Origin: a virus
Virus record (IMG/VR): IMGVR_UViG_3300042326_000183
Coordinates: 1-33,898 of that record
Reading direction: 5' to 3' (one strand)
DNA length: 33,898 nt
Part shown: positions 25,892-32,788 of the stretch, in pieces
Layout of the letters: each line of letters opens with the position of its first letter
Position numbering within the stretch: position 1 is the first letter of the stretch
Translations under genes and position numbers: made by a program
Notes under the pieces: generated by a model
Database searches by the model: none
The model's input: only the letters and a program-made list of their open reading frames with translations
Told to the model about the DNA's origin: nothing

Positions 25892-26221
25892 TCACAGCAG
25901 AAGGAAGTCGATGGAGTCGAGATACTCTTGCGCGTTGCCCGCAAGAACCCGAAGCTCAAAGCGGCTATTAGCCGCGAAAGGAACCGCCAGAGTGCCATCC
26001 TGCCCCCTCACCGCCGTCATGGTGTCGTCGGTACGGGCCGTGACCTTGACGATCTCGAAGTTGTCGTTGATGTCCTGCAGGGTCGCCTTGAAGTACTCTC
26101 CCGCTCCGAGCGTAGGGAACAGCGCACCTGTGCCGGCCGTTACGACAATCGTCGTATCCGTATTACTGATCCGCGCAGTCGTCGTCGTGGTGGCGTTGTT
26201 GCTGAACTTGGGCGTTGCCAT
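25892..26221 (-). CDS. Standalone anchor-like domain, paralog of tailspike 2 N-terminus
   Basis: A 109-residue beta-rich protein that aligns over nearly its whole length with the start of tailspike 2: both show NNA(S/T)(S/T)T, DT(A/T)IVV, FP(A/T)L(S/G)AGEYF, ATL, EI(I/V)KVTAR and VR(A/G)QDG at the same spacing, then R(V/F)(D/E)(M/L)RV. It ends shortly after, where the tailspike continues into its linker. A minor virion protein in the tail collar that could share the spike's docking site is inferred. It starts after GAGG, 8 bases past the adaptor-like gene. Confidence 0.7.
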   Translation of the reverse strand: MATPKFSNNATTTTTARISNTDTTIVVTAGTGALFPTLGAGEYFKATLQDINDNFEIVKVTARTDDTMTAVRGQDGTLAVPFAANSRFELRVLAGNAQEYLDSIDFLLL

Positions 26222-26229
26222 TGTCTACC

Positions 26230-27000
26230 TCACGCAAACTTAGGGGCGGAGGCGACCATCGTCCCCCGATAGTTACCAAGGTTGGCACGGGCCCGACGCT
26301 CAGTGAGCGTGAACAGCCCCTGCTTGGCGTGGTACGACGCCAGCTCTCTGTCGCTCCAAGCTACACCCGGCATGACGAGCAGATGCTGCAACGTCGAGTG
26401 CACGATCACTTCTTCGAGGTCGTTGAAGATCGTAAGGTCCATGCCGGCCGCAGTGCGTGTCGGCTTCAATGCGTAGAACATACGCATAGCATATGGCTTC
26501 TCGTCATCCGGCAGCGGCAGAAGGATGTACTTATCCGGCGTGAGCTGGGTCACAGCCCGCGGCTCGGATGCCAAAGCAACCACCGCCTCGGGCAGCACAA
26601 ACGGCTCGTTGTCGTTGAACAGGTTCTCGTTGTAGTCGAAGGTGTTGTACGAGCCGGGTGGTGTCAGGCTCCAGAGTACAGACGGGTCCTCGCCACTGTA
26701 TAGGTCGGCCCACTCAGGGTATTGATACAGCGCCTGCTCCAGCGTCAGCTTGTGCATTGGGCGGTCGTTGACCAGCGCGTCGAACAAGACATGGACCTCA
26801 GTGTCCACAGGCTTGTCGTAAACGTACTCGTGCACCCCCGGGAGCAGGTTGAACCGCGGCTGGGTGTAACGCCATGCGAGCGTGCGCTCGCAGACCCGGA
26901 TCGCTGCGTCGCGGATGTGTTGGATCGCCAAGGGCTGAGGGCACCCGGGCACGTTGGGCAGGACCTTAGGCAAGAGATCAGTGAACGCGCGAGTTGGCAT
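26230..27000 (-). CDS. Adaptor / tail tubular protein A-like structural protein
   Basis: A 256-residue protein. The opening LPKVLPNVPGCPQPLAIQHIRDAAIRVCERTLAWRY gives an early helical pair, followed by a beta-rich middle (GVHEYVYDKPVDTEVHVLFDALVN) and a C-terminal helical pair with DLEEVIVHSTLQHLL, typical of podovirus adaptor proteins that bridge portal and nozzle. It is coupled to the DUF6682-like gene by TGATG. No enzyme motif is present. The assignment is by fold pattern and position; either this or the previous gene may be the main adaptor. Confidence 0.6.
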   Translation of the reverse strand: MPTRAFTDLLPKVLPNVPGCPQPLAIQHIRDAAIRVCERTLAWRYTQPRFNLLPGVHEYVYDKPVDTEVHVLFDALVNDRPMHKLTLEQALYQYPEWADLYSGEDPSVLWSLTPPGSYNTFDYNENLFNDNEPFVLPEAVVALASEPRAVTQLTPDKYILLPLPDDEKPYAMRMFYALKPTRTAAGMDLTIFNDLEEVIVHSTLQHLLVMPGVAWSDRELASYHAKQGLFTLTERRARANLGNYRGTMVASAPKFA

Positions 27001-27644
27001 CAGATCACCTCACCCTTATCCATACCGGCCTGCTTCGTGTCGGTTATCTTGCGGCCCTGCAGAGTGGCGCCGAGTTGCTGGGTGAAGCTGTCGTAGAACA
27101 GCTTGGCCCGGCCGGAGTCCACATGCTCATCGTCGATCGACTGGGCCAAGAACACGGTGCCATCCACAATGACAGGAAAGTACACGTCCGAGATCACCGA
27201 GATCGTGTCACCAAGCGCGTAGTCCACCGGGCTCTTGGCGTACTCCCCGACGAGCACAACCCCAGCTGCAGGGCGGGGGTAGAGGAAGTAGCGATCCGGG
27301 TTCTTGACGTGTCGCATGAAATTAACTGGCGTGCCGGAGGTTTCCGTCATCCAATTGGGGTAGTTCCGGTTCATCGTCTCCCGGTCAACCTCGTTGATCG
27401 CCGCGCCGTTCTTGACTTGGAAGATGTCGAGGAGGCGGATGGCATCAACAGGCAGTGACTGAACCGCAGAGTCCGCGGTGGTCGGGATGTCGACGATGTC
27501 GGAGAACAAGTCAGGCCGCAGGATGGCCATGCGCTTGAGCGTCTGGTTGACATAACCAAGCATGACCGCATCGCTGTAGCGAAACGGAGCGAGCGTATCT
27601 TGGACGATACGCCGAACTTCGGTTATGACCTCCGCTGGTGTCAT
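27000..27644 (-). CDS. Phage adaptor / head-tail connector protein (DUF6682-like)
   Basis: A 214-residue protein matching the DUF6682 pattern as I recall it: a helical opening (AEVITEVRRIVQDTLAPFRYSDAVMLGYVNQTLKRM), RPDLFSDIV, SLPVDAIRLLDIF, AINEVDRETMNRNYPNW, then a beta region with FLYPRPAAGVVLVGEYAKSP and a C-terminal helix pair (SGRAKLFYDSFTQQLGATL). Such proteins form the ring below the portal. The start overlaps the small gene upstream by ATGA and the stop overlaps the next gene by TGATG. Confidence 0.75.
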   Translation of the reverse strand: MTPAEVITEVRRIVQDTLAPFRYSDAVMLGYVNQTLKRMAILRPDLFSDIVDIPTTADSAVQSLPVDAIRLLDIFQVKNGAAINEVDRETMNRNYPNWMTETSGTPVNFMRHVKNPDRYFLYPRPAAGVVLVGEYAKSPVDYALGDTISVISDVYFPVIVDGTVFLAQSIDDEHVDSGRAKLFYDSFTQQLGATLQGRKITDTKQAGMDKGEVI

Positions 27645-27889
27645 TCAGGCAAGCCCCTTGATGCGTCCGCCGACAACTCGGGCGAAGTATACACAGGTGG
27701 CTCGGGGATGTCATCAGTTGAAAGTTCAATTCGCTTGGTGCGGCGCTTGGCCTTCTCAACCACCGAGGCCGGCGCAAAACGCTCCGGGTATGCTTCCTCC
27801 TCGGTCACTTCTTCGCACTTGGGGTGCCGGGCTAGGATTTCGTTCCACTCGTAGATGAAGCCATCGGCCTTGTTCCGTAGGTACCGCAT
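27641..27889 (-). CDS. Small conserved phage protein, unknown function
   Basis: An 82-residue protein. The N-terminal half (YLRNKADGFIYEWNEILARHPKCEEV) has a strand-turn-strand followed by helix, a pattern common in small phage proteins encoded near connector genes. The C-terminal half is charged and Pro/Ser-rich, probably unstructured. It is coupled on both sides: TAATG with the 46-residue gene before and ATGA with the adaptor gene after. No motif indicates a function. Confidence 0.65.
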   Translation of the reverse strand: MRYLRNKADGFIYEWNEILARHPKCEEVTEEEAYPERFAPASVVEKAKRRTKRIELSTDDIPEPPVYTSPELSADASRGLPE

Positions 27890-28029
27890 TACTTCTTACT
27901 CCCTGTTTTGGTCACACCTTTGATGGTGCCCTTGTTTTCGGCGGCGTAGAATACGCTCGTGCCCTTCTTCTTGCCGTACTGCTGTTGCATAGCAGTCTTG
28001 ATCTTCTTACCCTTGGCGTTCAGTGGCAT
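27889..28029 (-). CDS. 46-residue basic microprotein, conserved phage type
   Basis: A tiny gene running from ATG 28029 to TAA 27889. The protein is lysine-rich: MPLNAKGKKIKTAMQQQYG, then KKKGTSVFYAAENKGTIKG. The GKKI...M...YG.KKG.SVFYA...KG pattern is one I recall from many phage genomes, without known function. It is coupled by TAATG to the next gene, and its start lies just after the stop of the previous one. The strongly basic character would suit binding DNA or packaging with it. Confidence 0.7.
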   Translation of the reverse strand: MPLNAKGKKIKTAMQQQYGKKKGTSVFYAAENKGTIKGVTKTGSKK

Positions 28030-28030
28030 G

Positions 28031-28261
28031 TCACGTCCTCTTGCCTGATGGTTTGACCGGCCACGACTTACGCGCTGGGCCCGTCTTCTTGCTCGCCATG
28101 GCGCGCTTCTCTGTTGCGCTCATCTTTGCAGCAGCGGCGGCGGGACGACAAGCTGGATAGGCACGCGAGGACTTCTCAGACCCGGAGCGTCCGCACTCCT
28201 TGCCGGTCTTGACGTCAACCCACTTCTCACCAAACCATTTGCCGAGCCCCCCCTTGCTCAT
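28031..28261 (-). CDS. Small basic protein with GLGKWFGEKWVDV motif
   Basis: A 76-residue protein. ATG 28261 is chosen over an in-frame upstream start at 28327 because it forms an ATGA overlap with the preceding 55-residue gene. The N-terminus GGLGKWFGEKWVDVKTGKECGRSG and RAYPACRP are characteristic of a family of tiny phage proteins I have seen beside DUF5872-type proteins. The two cysteines, C24 (KEC) and C38 (PAC), flank a Ser/Lys-rich loop. The C-terminus is Lys/Ala-rich (SATEKRAMASKKTG). Function unknown; a nucleic-acid-binding virion component is possible. Confidence 0.7.
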   Translation of the reverse strand: MSKGGLGKWFGEKWVDVKTGKECGRSGSEKSSRAYPACRPAAAAAKMSATEKRAMASKKTGPARKSWPVKPSGKRT

Positions 28262-28425
28262 TTCTTCACCCGATTGTCCGGGCCGCTCCACCCACCGCCG
28301 CGCTTCTTGTACTCCTTGGCAGCCCACGCGTTGGCGTAGGCAGAGGGGTACACATCGAACTTGGCCTTAGCTGCAGCTTTGACCTTGGACCAGAGTGCGG
28401 GGTTGGTGGGTTTGGGGCTCGCCAT
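28258..28425 (-). CDS. 55-residue basic microprotein (KPTNPALWSKVK type)
   Basis: A small gene from ATG 28425 to TGA 28258. The protein has a helical, basic core: KPTNPALWSKVKAAAKAKF, DVYPSAYANAWAAKEYKKRG, then GGGWSGPD. This FDVYPSAYANAW..KEYKKRGGG signature is widespread among phages, often with the partner encoded next, but has no assigned function that I know of. It overlaps its neighbours by TAATG (upstream) and ATGA (downstream), so it is part of a coupled block. Confidence 0.75.
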   Translation of the reverse strand: MASPKPTNPALWSKVKAAAKAKFDVYPSAYANAWAAKEYKKRGGGWSGPDNRVKK

Positions 28426-28706
28426 TACCACTTCACCTTATGCGACCAGTACCGAGCCGACAGTTTGTCTGGACTGGCATCCTGTGCGTTGTGTCGGGCG
28501 TAGTACGATTTTTTCCGAGCTTTATCTTTCTCGCTCGTCGGGTTCTTCCCAGCGCCCGTGACGCCCTGCTGCCCAAACCGGATCGTCTTGATCTGGTCGC
28601 CGCTTTTAGCCACAACGACGTGGCTCTTGGTGGGATGGCTGGGCGTGCGTTTCGGCTGATTGAATCCGCTCACACCAGCGCGCTCAAGACGAGGGTCTTT
28701 GGCCAT
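28425..28706 (-). CDS. 93-residue basic conserved phage protein
   Basis: A protein with the signature DPRLERAGVSGFNQPKRTPSH, HVVVAKSGDQIKTIRFGQQG, then KARKKSYYARHNAQD and LSARYWSHKVKW. I recall near-identical small proteins in several groups of aquatic phages; function unknown. It is very basic and predicted as a strand pair plus a helical, Arg/Lys-rich C-terminus. It follows the tail fibre gene by a TAATG overlap and heads the block of four small basic genes. Confidence 0.75.
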   Translation of the reverse strand: MAKDPRLERAGVSGFNQPKRTPSHPTKSHVVVAKSGDQIKTIRFGQQGVTGAGKNPTSEKDKARKKSYYARHNAQDASPDKLSARYWSHKVKW

Positions 28707-29812
28707 TACGCAATCCTTTCGGCTACAATGATGGCAGAGGGGATAGCCGGTACAGCAGGCGGACCTGCGGCAGCAGCGGTGTGGTCAAGAGTTACAGCGA
28801 CGTTTTCTGGAAGCCAGAGAACCTGTACGTACTGTCCTGCGGTCACGGTGACGTAGAAGATGATCTGGAAGAAAGTGTTACCGCCATCGGCAGCCTTGGG
28901 CACCGTCACCTTAGTCGCCGACCGATCTATGTTGGTGCCGTTCAGGGCCAGCCACACAGTGGTGTCGTGGTCATTGCTGTCAGAGTTTGACAACTGCAAG
29001 TTCGGAGCGACCATGTAGGTACCAGCCGCGGCGAAGGTCAAGCGCGTTAGATTGGTCCCGTCAGTGACCATGGTAATGCCGGCGCCAGACACTTCGGTCG
29101 TGCCGAACTTAACCGGCGTAGCTGCGGTCGTGCTGCCCGTCTGGTCTGTGATGTCAGAGAACGCAGCAAATGCACGGCCGGTAATCGTGGCATACGGCAC
29201 CTTGCCACTCAAGACGTCGATGTTTGTGACGTTGACCTCGCCCGTGCCCTTAGGTGTAATGTCGATGTCGATGTTGGTGTTAGTGCCGTCTGCCAACAAG
29301 GTATTGTTGGTCAGCGTCAGCCCGGCCGCAGCTGCAGATGTGAAGAACGAATCCGACGTGATCGCAGTGATCCCGCTGAAGCTACCGGTGAACACGACGC
29401 CGGAAACCGTGCCGCCCGTTATGGAGACGCTGTTCGAGTTCTGAGTGGCAATGGTGCCCAACCCGAGGTTGGTCCGTGCACCCGAGGCGTCTGAGGCGCC
29501 GGTGCCGCCATCGGCGATGGCGAGGTCGGTGATCCCTGCGATGGTGCCGCCGGTAATGGCTGCCTTAGCGATGGCGACAGAGCCGGTCCCGTTGGGGGCC
29601 AGCGTGAGGTTACCGTTCGTGTCGAGCGTGCGGATGGTGTTGCCGTCGAACTGAACGTTGTCCACCGAGGCAGAGCCGGTCCCGACCTTGAGCGCCGTGC
29701 CCACACCAGTCCCGCTGTAGACCGTTTTCTCCGCAGCCTCAGGACCGCCGTCCACGTGCAGGACTTGGTCGAAGGTGTCCTTGATCTTTTGCGTCGTCAG
29801 GTTGGTGGCCAT
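28706..29812 (-). CDS. Tail fibre protein with C1q/TNF-like C-terminal domain
   Basis: A 368-residue protein. The N-terminal shaft has phage fibre repeats (TLDTNGNLTLAPNGTGSVAI and DIDITPKGTGEVNV), the ADGGTGASDASGARTNLGLG collar-type motif, and triple-beta-like GGT(I/V)xG segments. The C-terminal ~140 residues (FAAAGTYMVAPNLQLSNS, HDTTVWLALNGTNIDRS, FFQIIFYVTVTAGQYVQVLW) have the strand pattern of C1q/TNF-like trimeric heads. It probably trimerises and contacts the host or another spike. A clear AAGGA site (TAAGGA, overlapping the previous stop) precedes ATG 29812. Confidence 0.75.
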   Translation of the reverse strand: MATNLTTQKIKDTFDQVLHVDGGPEAAEKTVYSGTGVGTALKVGTGSASVDNVQFDGNTIRTLDTNGNLTLAPNGTGSVAIAKAAITGGTIAGITDLAIADGGTGASDASGARTNLGLGTIATQNSNSVSITGGTVSGVVFTGSFSGITAITSDSFFTSAAAAGLTLTNNTLLADGTNTNIDIDITPKGTGEVNVTNIDVLSGKVPYATITGRAFAAFSDITDQTGSTTAATPVKFGTTEVSGAGITMVTDGTNLTRLTFAAAGTYMVAPNLQLSNSDSNDHDTTVWLALNGTNIDRSATKVTVPKAADGGNTFFQIIFYVTVTAGQYVQVLWLPENVAVTLDHTAAAAGPPAVPAIPSAIIVAERIA

Positions 29813-29824
29813 GGTGGTTGTTCC

Positions 29825-29947
29825 TTACAGTAGGATCGCGGGCAGTACGACTGTAGCACCTAAGGCTGTTGCGATGAAGTCCCTGTGCGTTGGTGGGTAT
29901 TCTGTGTCGTTAGGGCCATTACCCGACAAACCTATTCCTGTAAGCAT
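29825..29947 (-). CDS. Possible 40-residue microprotein between tailspike 1 and tail fibre
   Basis: An ATG at 29947 opens a 40-codon frame to TAA at 29825. It overlaps the tailspike 3' end by 29 bases and stops 12 bases before the tail fibre start, where its TAA lies within the fibre's TAAGGA site. The C-terminal 17 residues (FIATALGATVVLPAILL) are hydrophobic. It fills the only free gap (~105 bases) between these genes. No good ribosome site precedes the ATG, so translation would rely on coupling. Confidence 0.35.
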   Translation of the reverse strand: MLTGIGLSGNGPNDTEYPPTHRDFIATALGATVVLPAILL

Positions 29948-31730
29948 CGTACCGAAGCGTAATGGACTTGATATTGTTGTCGAGAGCATAGTTCCCGCCC
30001 TGCAAGACGATATTCCCAGCCGCAGATCGCACGGTGATGGGGTCTGTCGCTCCAGCCTGCGCGTGGATGGTAACTTCAAACCCAATTGGGAACCGCTGAG
30101 ACCCGTCAGCGGCAATAACCGTGTCAAGGTTTGCACCGGCGCCAGTGCCGGATGAAAGCGCCCACACCCCAACGCCCACTAGCGTTGCCGTAGCCCCAGA
30201 CATCGTCACGGCATTGTTTTGCAGGATCGGCGCGGTTGAATAGCCAGAGAATTGATTGGTGCTTCTGATCTCAAAGTTTTTGATGCGCGTTGATGCGTTT
30301 CCAGCCCTAATGTTGTATGGAAGCGTGCCGCCGTTTTGAACAAACGTGCAAGCATCAATGAGCATCCCATCCACATCAGCGACGAGAATATGCTCGTTTG
30401 CGGAGTAAATTGACCCAAACCTGCACCCCTGCACGACGTGGGCAGCGGCGCGATTTGTTGCAACATTCAACAGCGGGCGCGCGTTTTCAAAACCACACCC
30501 GATAAGGACGACTTGTTTGCCTTCGCTGTAAAGGCCGGCACCATCAAGGCCAGCAGCAACCCTAGTCTGGTTTGCGTTAAAGATGGTCTCAATAAACGTG
30601 ATACGGCTCGGGCTTTGCGTTGATGCCTGAGTTGTCAGGGCTGCGTTGTTTCTGGTTCCTGATCCAGTTCCACCATTCTGGGTGATAGATGAGGCGATGC
30701 ACGACGCCTCAAGAACAGTTCCCGACAAAGACAGGCCCTCATCCACGCAGAAAGAAATCAGAACGTCATCAAGGTGAAGGCGCTGGACAAACGGGCCAGC
30801 CGTTGAAGTCCCGACAGCCCGTAAGCCATACCGACCGCAATCTACAATATCAAACTGCCGCAGAGTGATCGTGTCCACAAAGGTAGCGCCAGACGGTGAG
30901 AGAGAGATGCCGTCCTGCGCTGCCATAGCTAGGTCACCAACAATTTTCGCATTCTCAAATGTGATGCGGACTGTGGAGCTGTCAGTCGGAACCCTAAATA
31001 CCGCAGCGTTGGTAGCAGGCGAAAAGATGGTGTTTCTGCGGCTTGCACCCTTAATCCAAACGTCCGAACGAATGATGACGTTGAAACGGTAAACGCCGAC
31101 CGGGAATGTCAGAGGACCAAGCCGCTCGGTGCTTTGGCTGATGAAGTCGATTACCTTTTGAACCACAGTGGTCTGGTCAAGCACGTTGCTTGGAACAATG
31201 CCCCAAGCGGCTGCATTGAAGCCACCATCTGCTCCTGTTTTCGCATAGAGCTTCACACCGCCAGCCGTTGTGACGTGCTGGTCGGTGGCCCCGGATGCTG
31301 CAACCTCGTAGGCAAACCCTTCCTCACGCGTCTGTACGACGTCGCCCGTAGCGGCCACGAGTGTCGTGTCGGCGAGCAGTGCAGCCACGTCTTTGAACCA
31401 GTGCAGCCGCGAGGCATCAGACCCCTGCAGCGTGTTGGTCGCACTGTCGATCGTCTTGTTGGTCAGAACTCCCGAGCCTGCCAGTGTGGCGAAGTCGCCA
31501 TCGGTAAGCGCGGTGTTGAACTGGGCGGTCGTGCCCGTGATGGTGTTGGACCCGAGAGCCATGGTCTTATTCGATAAGACCTGCACATCAGCCTGCATAC
31601 CCTCAGCCAGCTGCGAGCGCGAGATGCGCTTGGTCTCGCTGGCCGTTGCGTCGAAGATCACGAGATCGTCGTTATTGGCGCTGTTTGCGCCAGAGAGAGC
31701 CGTGAGGTCTGTGATCCGCTTGCCGGGCAT
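29919..31730 (-). CDS. Tailspike 1: N-terminal anchor plus right-handed beta-helix
   Basis: A 603-residue protein. The first ~110 residues form an adhesin/fibre-type anchor (RITDLTALSGANSANNDDLVIFD, KRISRSQLAEG, then SNKTMALGSNTITGTTAQF and LTNKTIDSATNTLQG). Residues ~115-200 link through DGGFNAAAWGIVPSN to a predicted parallel beta-helix with coils such as IIRSDVWIKG, ITFENAKIVGD, ITLRQFDIVDC and ASCIASSITQNG. The C-terminus returns to a small beta domain (GSQRFPIGFEVTIHAQAG...IKSITLRYDAYRNRFVG), a typical end cap. The likely role is adsorption and possibly depolymerase activity; catalytic carboxylates cannot be chosen from sequence alone. GC is lower in the beta-helix than in the anchor. 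Confidence 0.75.
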   Translation of the reverse strand: MPGKRITDLTALSGANSANNDDLVIFDATASETKRISRSQLAEGMQADVQVLSNKTMALGSNTITGTTAQFNTALTDGDFATLAGSGVLTNKTIDSATNTLQGSDASRLHWFKDVAALLADTTLVAATGDVVQTREEGFAYEVAASGATDQHVTTAGGVKLYAKTGADGGFNAAAWGIVPSNVLDQTTVVQKVIDFISQSTERLGPLTFPVGVYRFNVIIRSDVWIKGASRRNTIFSPATNAAVFRVPTDSSTVRITFENAKIVGDLAMAAQDGISLSPSGATFVDTITLRQFDIVDCGRYGLRAVGTSTAGPFVQRLHLDDVLISFCVDEGLSLSGTVLEASCIASSITQNGGTGSGTRNNAALTTQASTQSPSRITFIETIFNANQTRVAAGLDGAGLYSEGKQVVLIGCGFENARPLLNVATNRAAAHVVQGCRFGSIYSANEHILVADVDGMLIDACTFVQNGGTLPYNIRAGNASTRIKNFEIRSTNQFSGYSTAPILQNNAVTMSGATATLVGVGVWALSSGTGAGANLDTVIAADGSQRFPIGFEVTIHAQAGATDPITVRSAAGNIVLQGGNYALDNNIKSITLRYDAYRNRFVG

Positions 31731-31753
31731 GGGCGTGTCCTCTTGTGAGTGTA

Positions 31754-31775
31754 GCGAGGCCCCGAAGGGCCTCGC
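31754..31775 (-). terminator. cUUCGg hairpin after the 158-residue structural gene
   Basis: Read on the minus strand: GCGAGGCCC-TTCG-GGGCCTCGC, a perfect 9-bp stem capped by the stable cUUCGg tetraloop. It begins just after the tandem TAATAA stop of the gene before it (31781) and precedes the tailspike start. No T-run follows, so it could be an attenuating or partial terminator, or an mRNA 3'-end stabiliser. Confidence 0.6.
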
Positions 31776-31780
31776 AGTTA

Positions 31781-32257
31781 TTAGACAAGGACGTAATCGA
31801 AGATCACGTCGATGTGCGTTGCAGTCGTCACGTTGCTGCCAGTCTTGCCTACGGTGACGGCCGTACCCGCGTCGTTTGCGGTGTAAGACGCACCATCTGC
31901 AAGGACAGCCGCACCAGTGCCACCATCGGTCAGCACCGTGCTCTGCGTCAGGTTAGCCTGAGCAAAGGCAACGAGCTTACGTCCGGTGGACAGCGTGCCG
32001 AGTACATCCACTGTGGTCACAGCGCCAGCAGCACCACCAACGGCGATAGCTTTGCACGACACCATGCGGATGGACTTGCCAGCAACGGCCGGAACAAGCG
32101 TGGCACCAGCGTTGATCTCAGCGATCGTAAACCGCTGACGCACGTTCTGGACCATGCCGGTAATCGACACAGTACCCGTTACGGTCAGCGTCTGCAGAGT
32201 TGCATTGCCGCTGTTGATCCGCACGTTGTCCTGCGAGATACCTGTATAGACACCCAT
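31781..32257 (-). CDS. Small beta-rich virion protein, capsid-proximal
   Basis: A 158-residue protein rich in Thr/Val/Ala/Gly, with strands such as VRINSGNATLQTLTVTGTVSITG and HIDVIFDYVLV. It looks like a small capsid-decoration or head-fibre protein: a repeated-strand N-terminus, then a compact body with a single Cys (MVSCKAIAV). It ends in a double stop, TAATAA. A strong AGGAGG site precedes ATG 32257. It lies second after the capsid gene and is bracketed by two UUCG hairpins. Not recognised by family. Confidence 0.6.
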   Translation of the reverse strand: MGVYTGISQDNVRINSGNATLQTLTVTGTVSITGMVQNVRQRFTIAEINAGATLVPAVAGKSIRMVSCKAIAVGGAAGAVTTVDVLGTLSTGRKLVAFAQANLTQSTVLTDGGTGAAVLADGASYTANDAGTAVTVGKTGSNVTTATHIDVIFDYVLV

Positions 32258-32276
32258 CTTATCCTCCTGAGTTGGA

Positions 32277-32298
32277 GGTAGGGGCCGAAGCCCCTACC
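32277..32298 (-). terminator. cUUCGg hairpin after the capsid-adjacent gene
   Basis: Read on the minus strand: GGTAGGGGC-TTCG-GCCCCTACC, a perfect 9-bp stem with a cUUCGg tetraloop. It begins one base after the TAA stop of the preceding gene (32300) and ends ~20 bases before the next start. No T-tract follows. It has the same architecture and the same location relative to a stop codon as the hairpin at 31754. Confidence 0.6.
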
Positions 32299-32299
32299 G

Positions 32300-32776
32300 T
32301 TAGGCCGACGGGATTTCGCCGAGTTCGGCGCCCATGTTCACCACCGCCAGAGAAACCTTCACACGAGCAGCGTCAATGCTGGCCGAGTTCAGGGTCATCA
32401 GGACGTTGGTATCGACTGCGCAGTAGTAAGCTGCAGCATCCGCGTAACCACCGGTGGTACCGACAGCGGCGTTCAGGTCGAAACCATCCAGCCAGAAATC
32501 GGTGGTGCCGCCGCCGATGCCGACGTCGATGTTAGCTGCAGCGCCTTCGGCGCGAACAACCGTACCAACACCGGACAGGACAAACGAGCCCTTCGGCAAG
32601 ACAGCGATGACCAGCGTGTCGCCCGACCCCAGCGCAGCAGCGCTGGCGGCGGTGCGGGCAGCCGCGATCTTAGCGAAATCGAGGTCGATCTCGGTGACGC
32701 TAACGCGGTCTGCGCCGTTGGCGGTGAAGCCAGCCGAGTTCTTGTAGAACCCGAGAGAGTCAGTGTAAGCAACCAT
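32300..32776 (-). CDS. Small structural protein next to the capsid gene (decoration candidate)
   Basis: A 158-residue protein, by chance equal in length to the next gene but not obviously similar to it. It has a small-residue-rich composition with strands DTLVIAVLPKGSFVLSGVGTVV, NIDVGIGGGTTDFWLDGF and CAVDTNVLMTLNSASI, giving a compact beta fold. It follows the major capsid protein by 12 bases, in the position where many phages encode decoration or stabilising proteins. That role is inference from position and fold. Confidence 0.6.
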   Translation of the reverse strand: MVAYTDSLGFYKNSAGFTANGADRVSVTEIDLDFAKIAAARTAASAAALGSGDTLVIAVLPKGSFVLSGVGTVVRAEGAAANIDVGIGGGTTDFWLDGFDLNAAVGTTGGYADAAAYYCAVDTNVLMTLNSASIDAARVKVSLAVVNMGAELGEIPSA

Positions 32777-32788
32777 GATCTGGTCTCC

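Noticed and set aside
25885-25998. Upstream extension of tailspike 2 to 25998
   Set aside because: The extra 38 residues overlap the end of the 109-residue gene, look like random Arg/Ser-rich sequence, and the start at 25884 has a ribosome site and matches the paralog's beginning.
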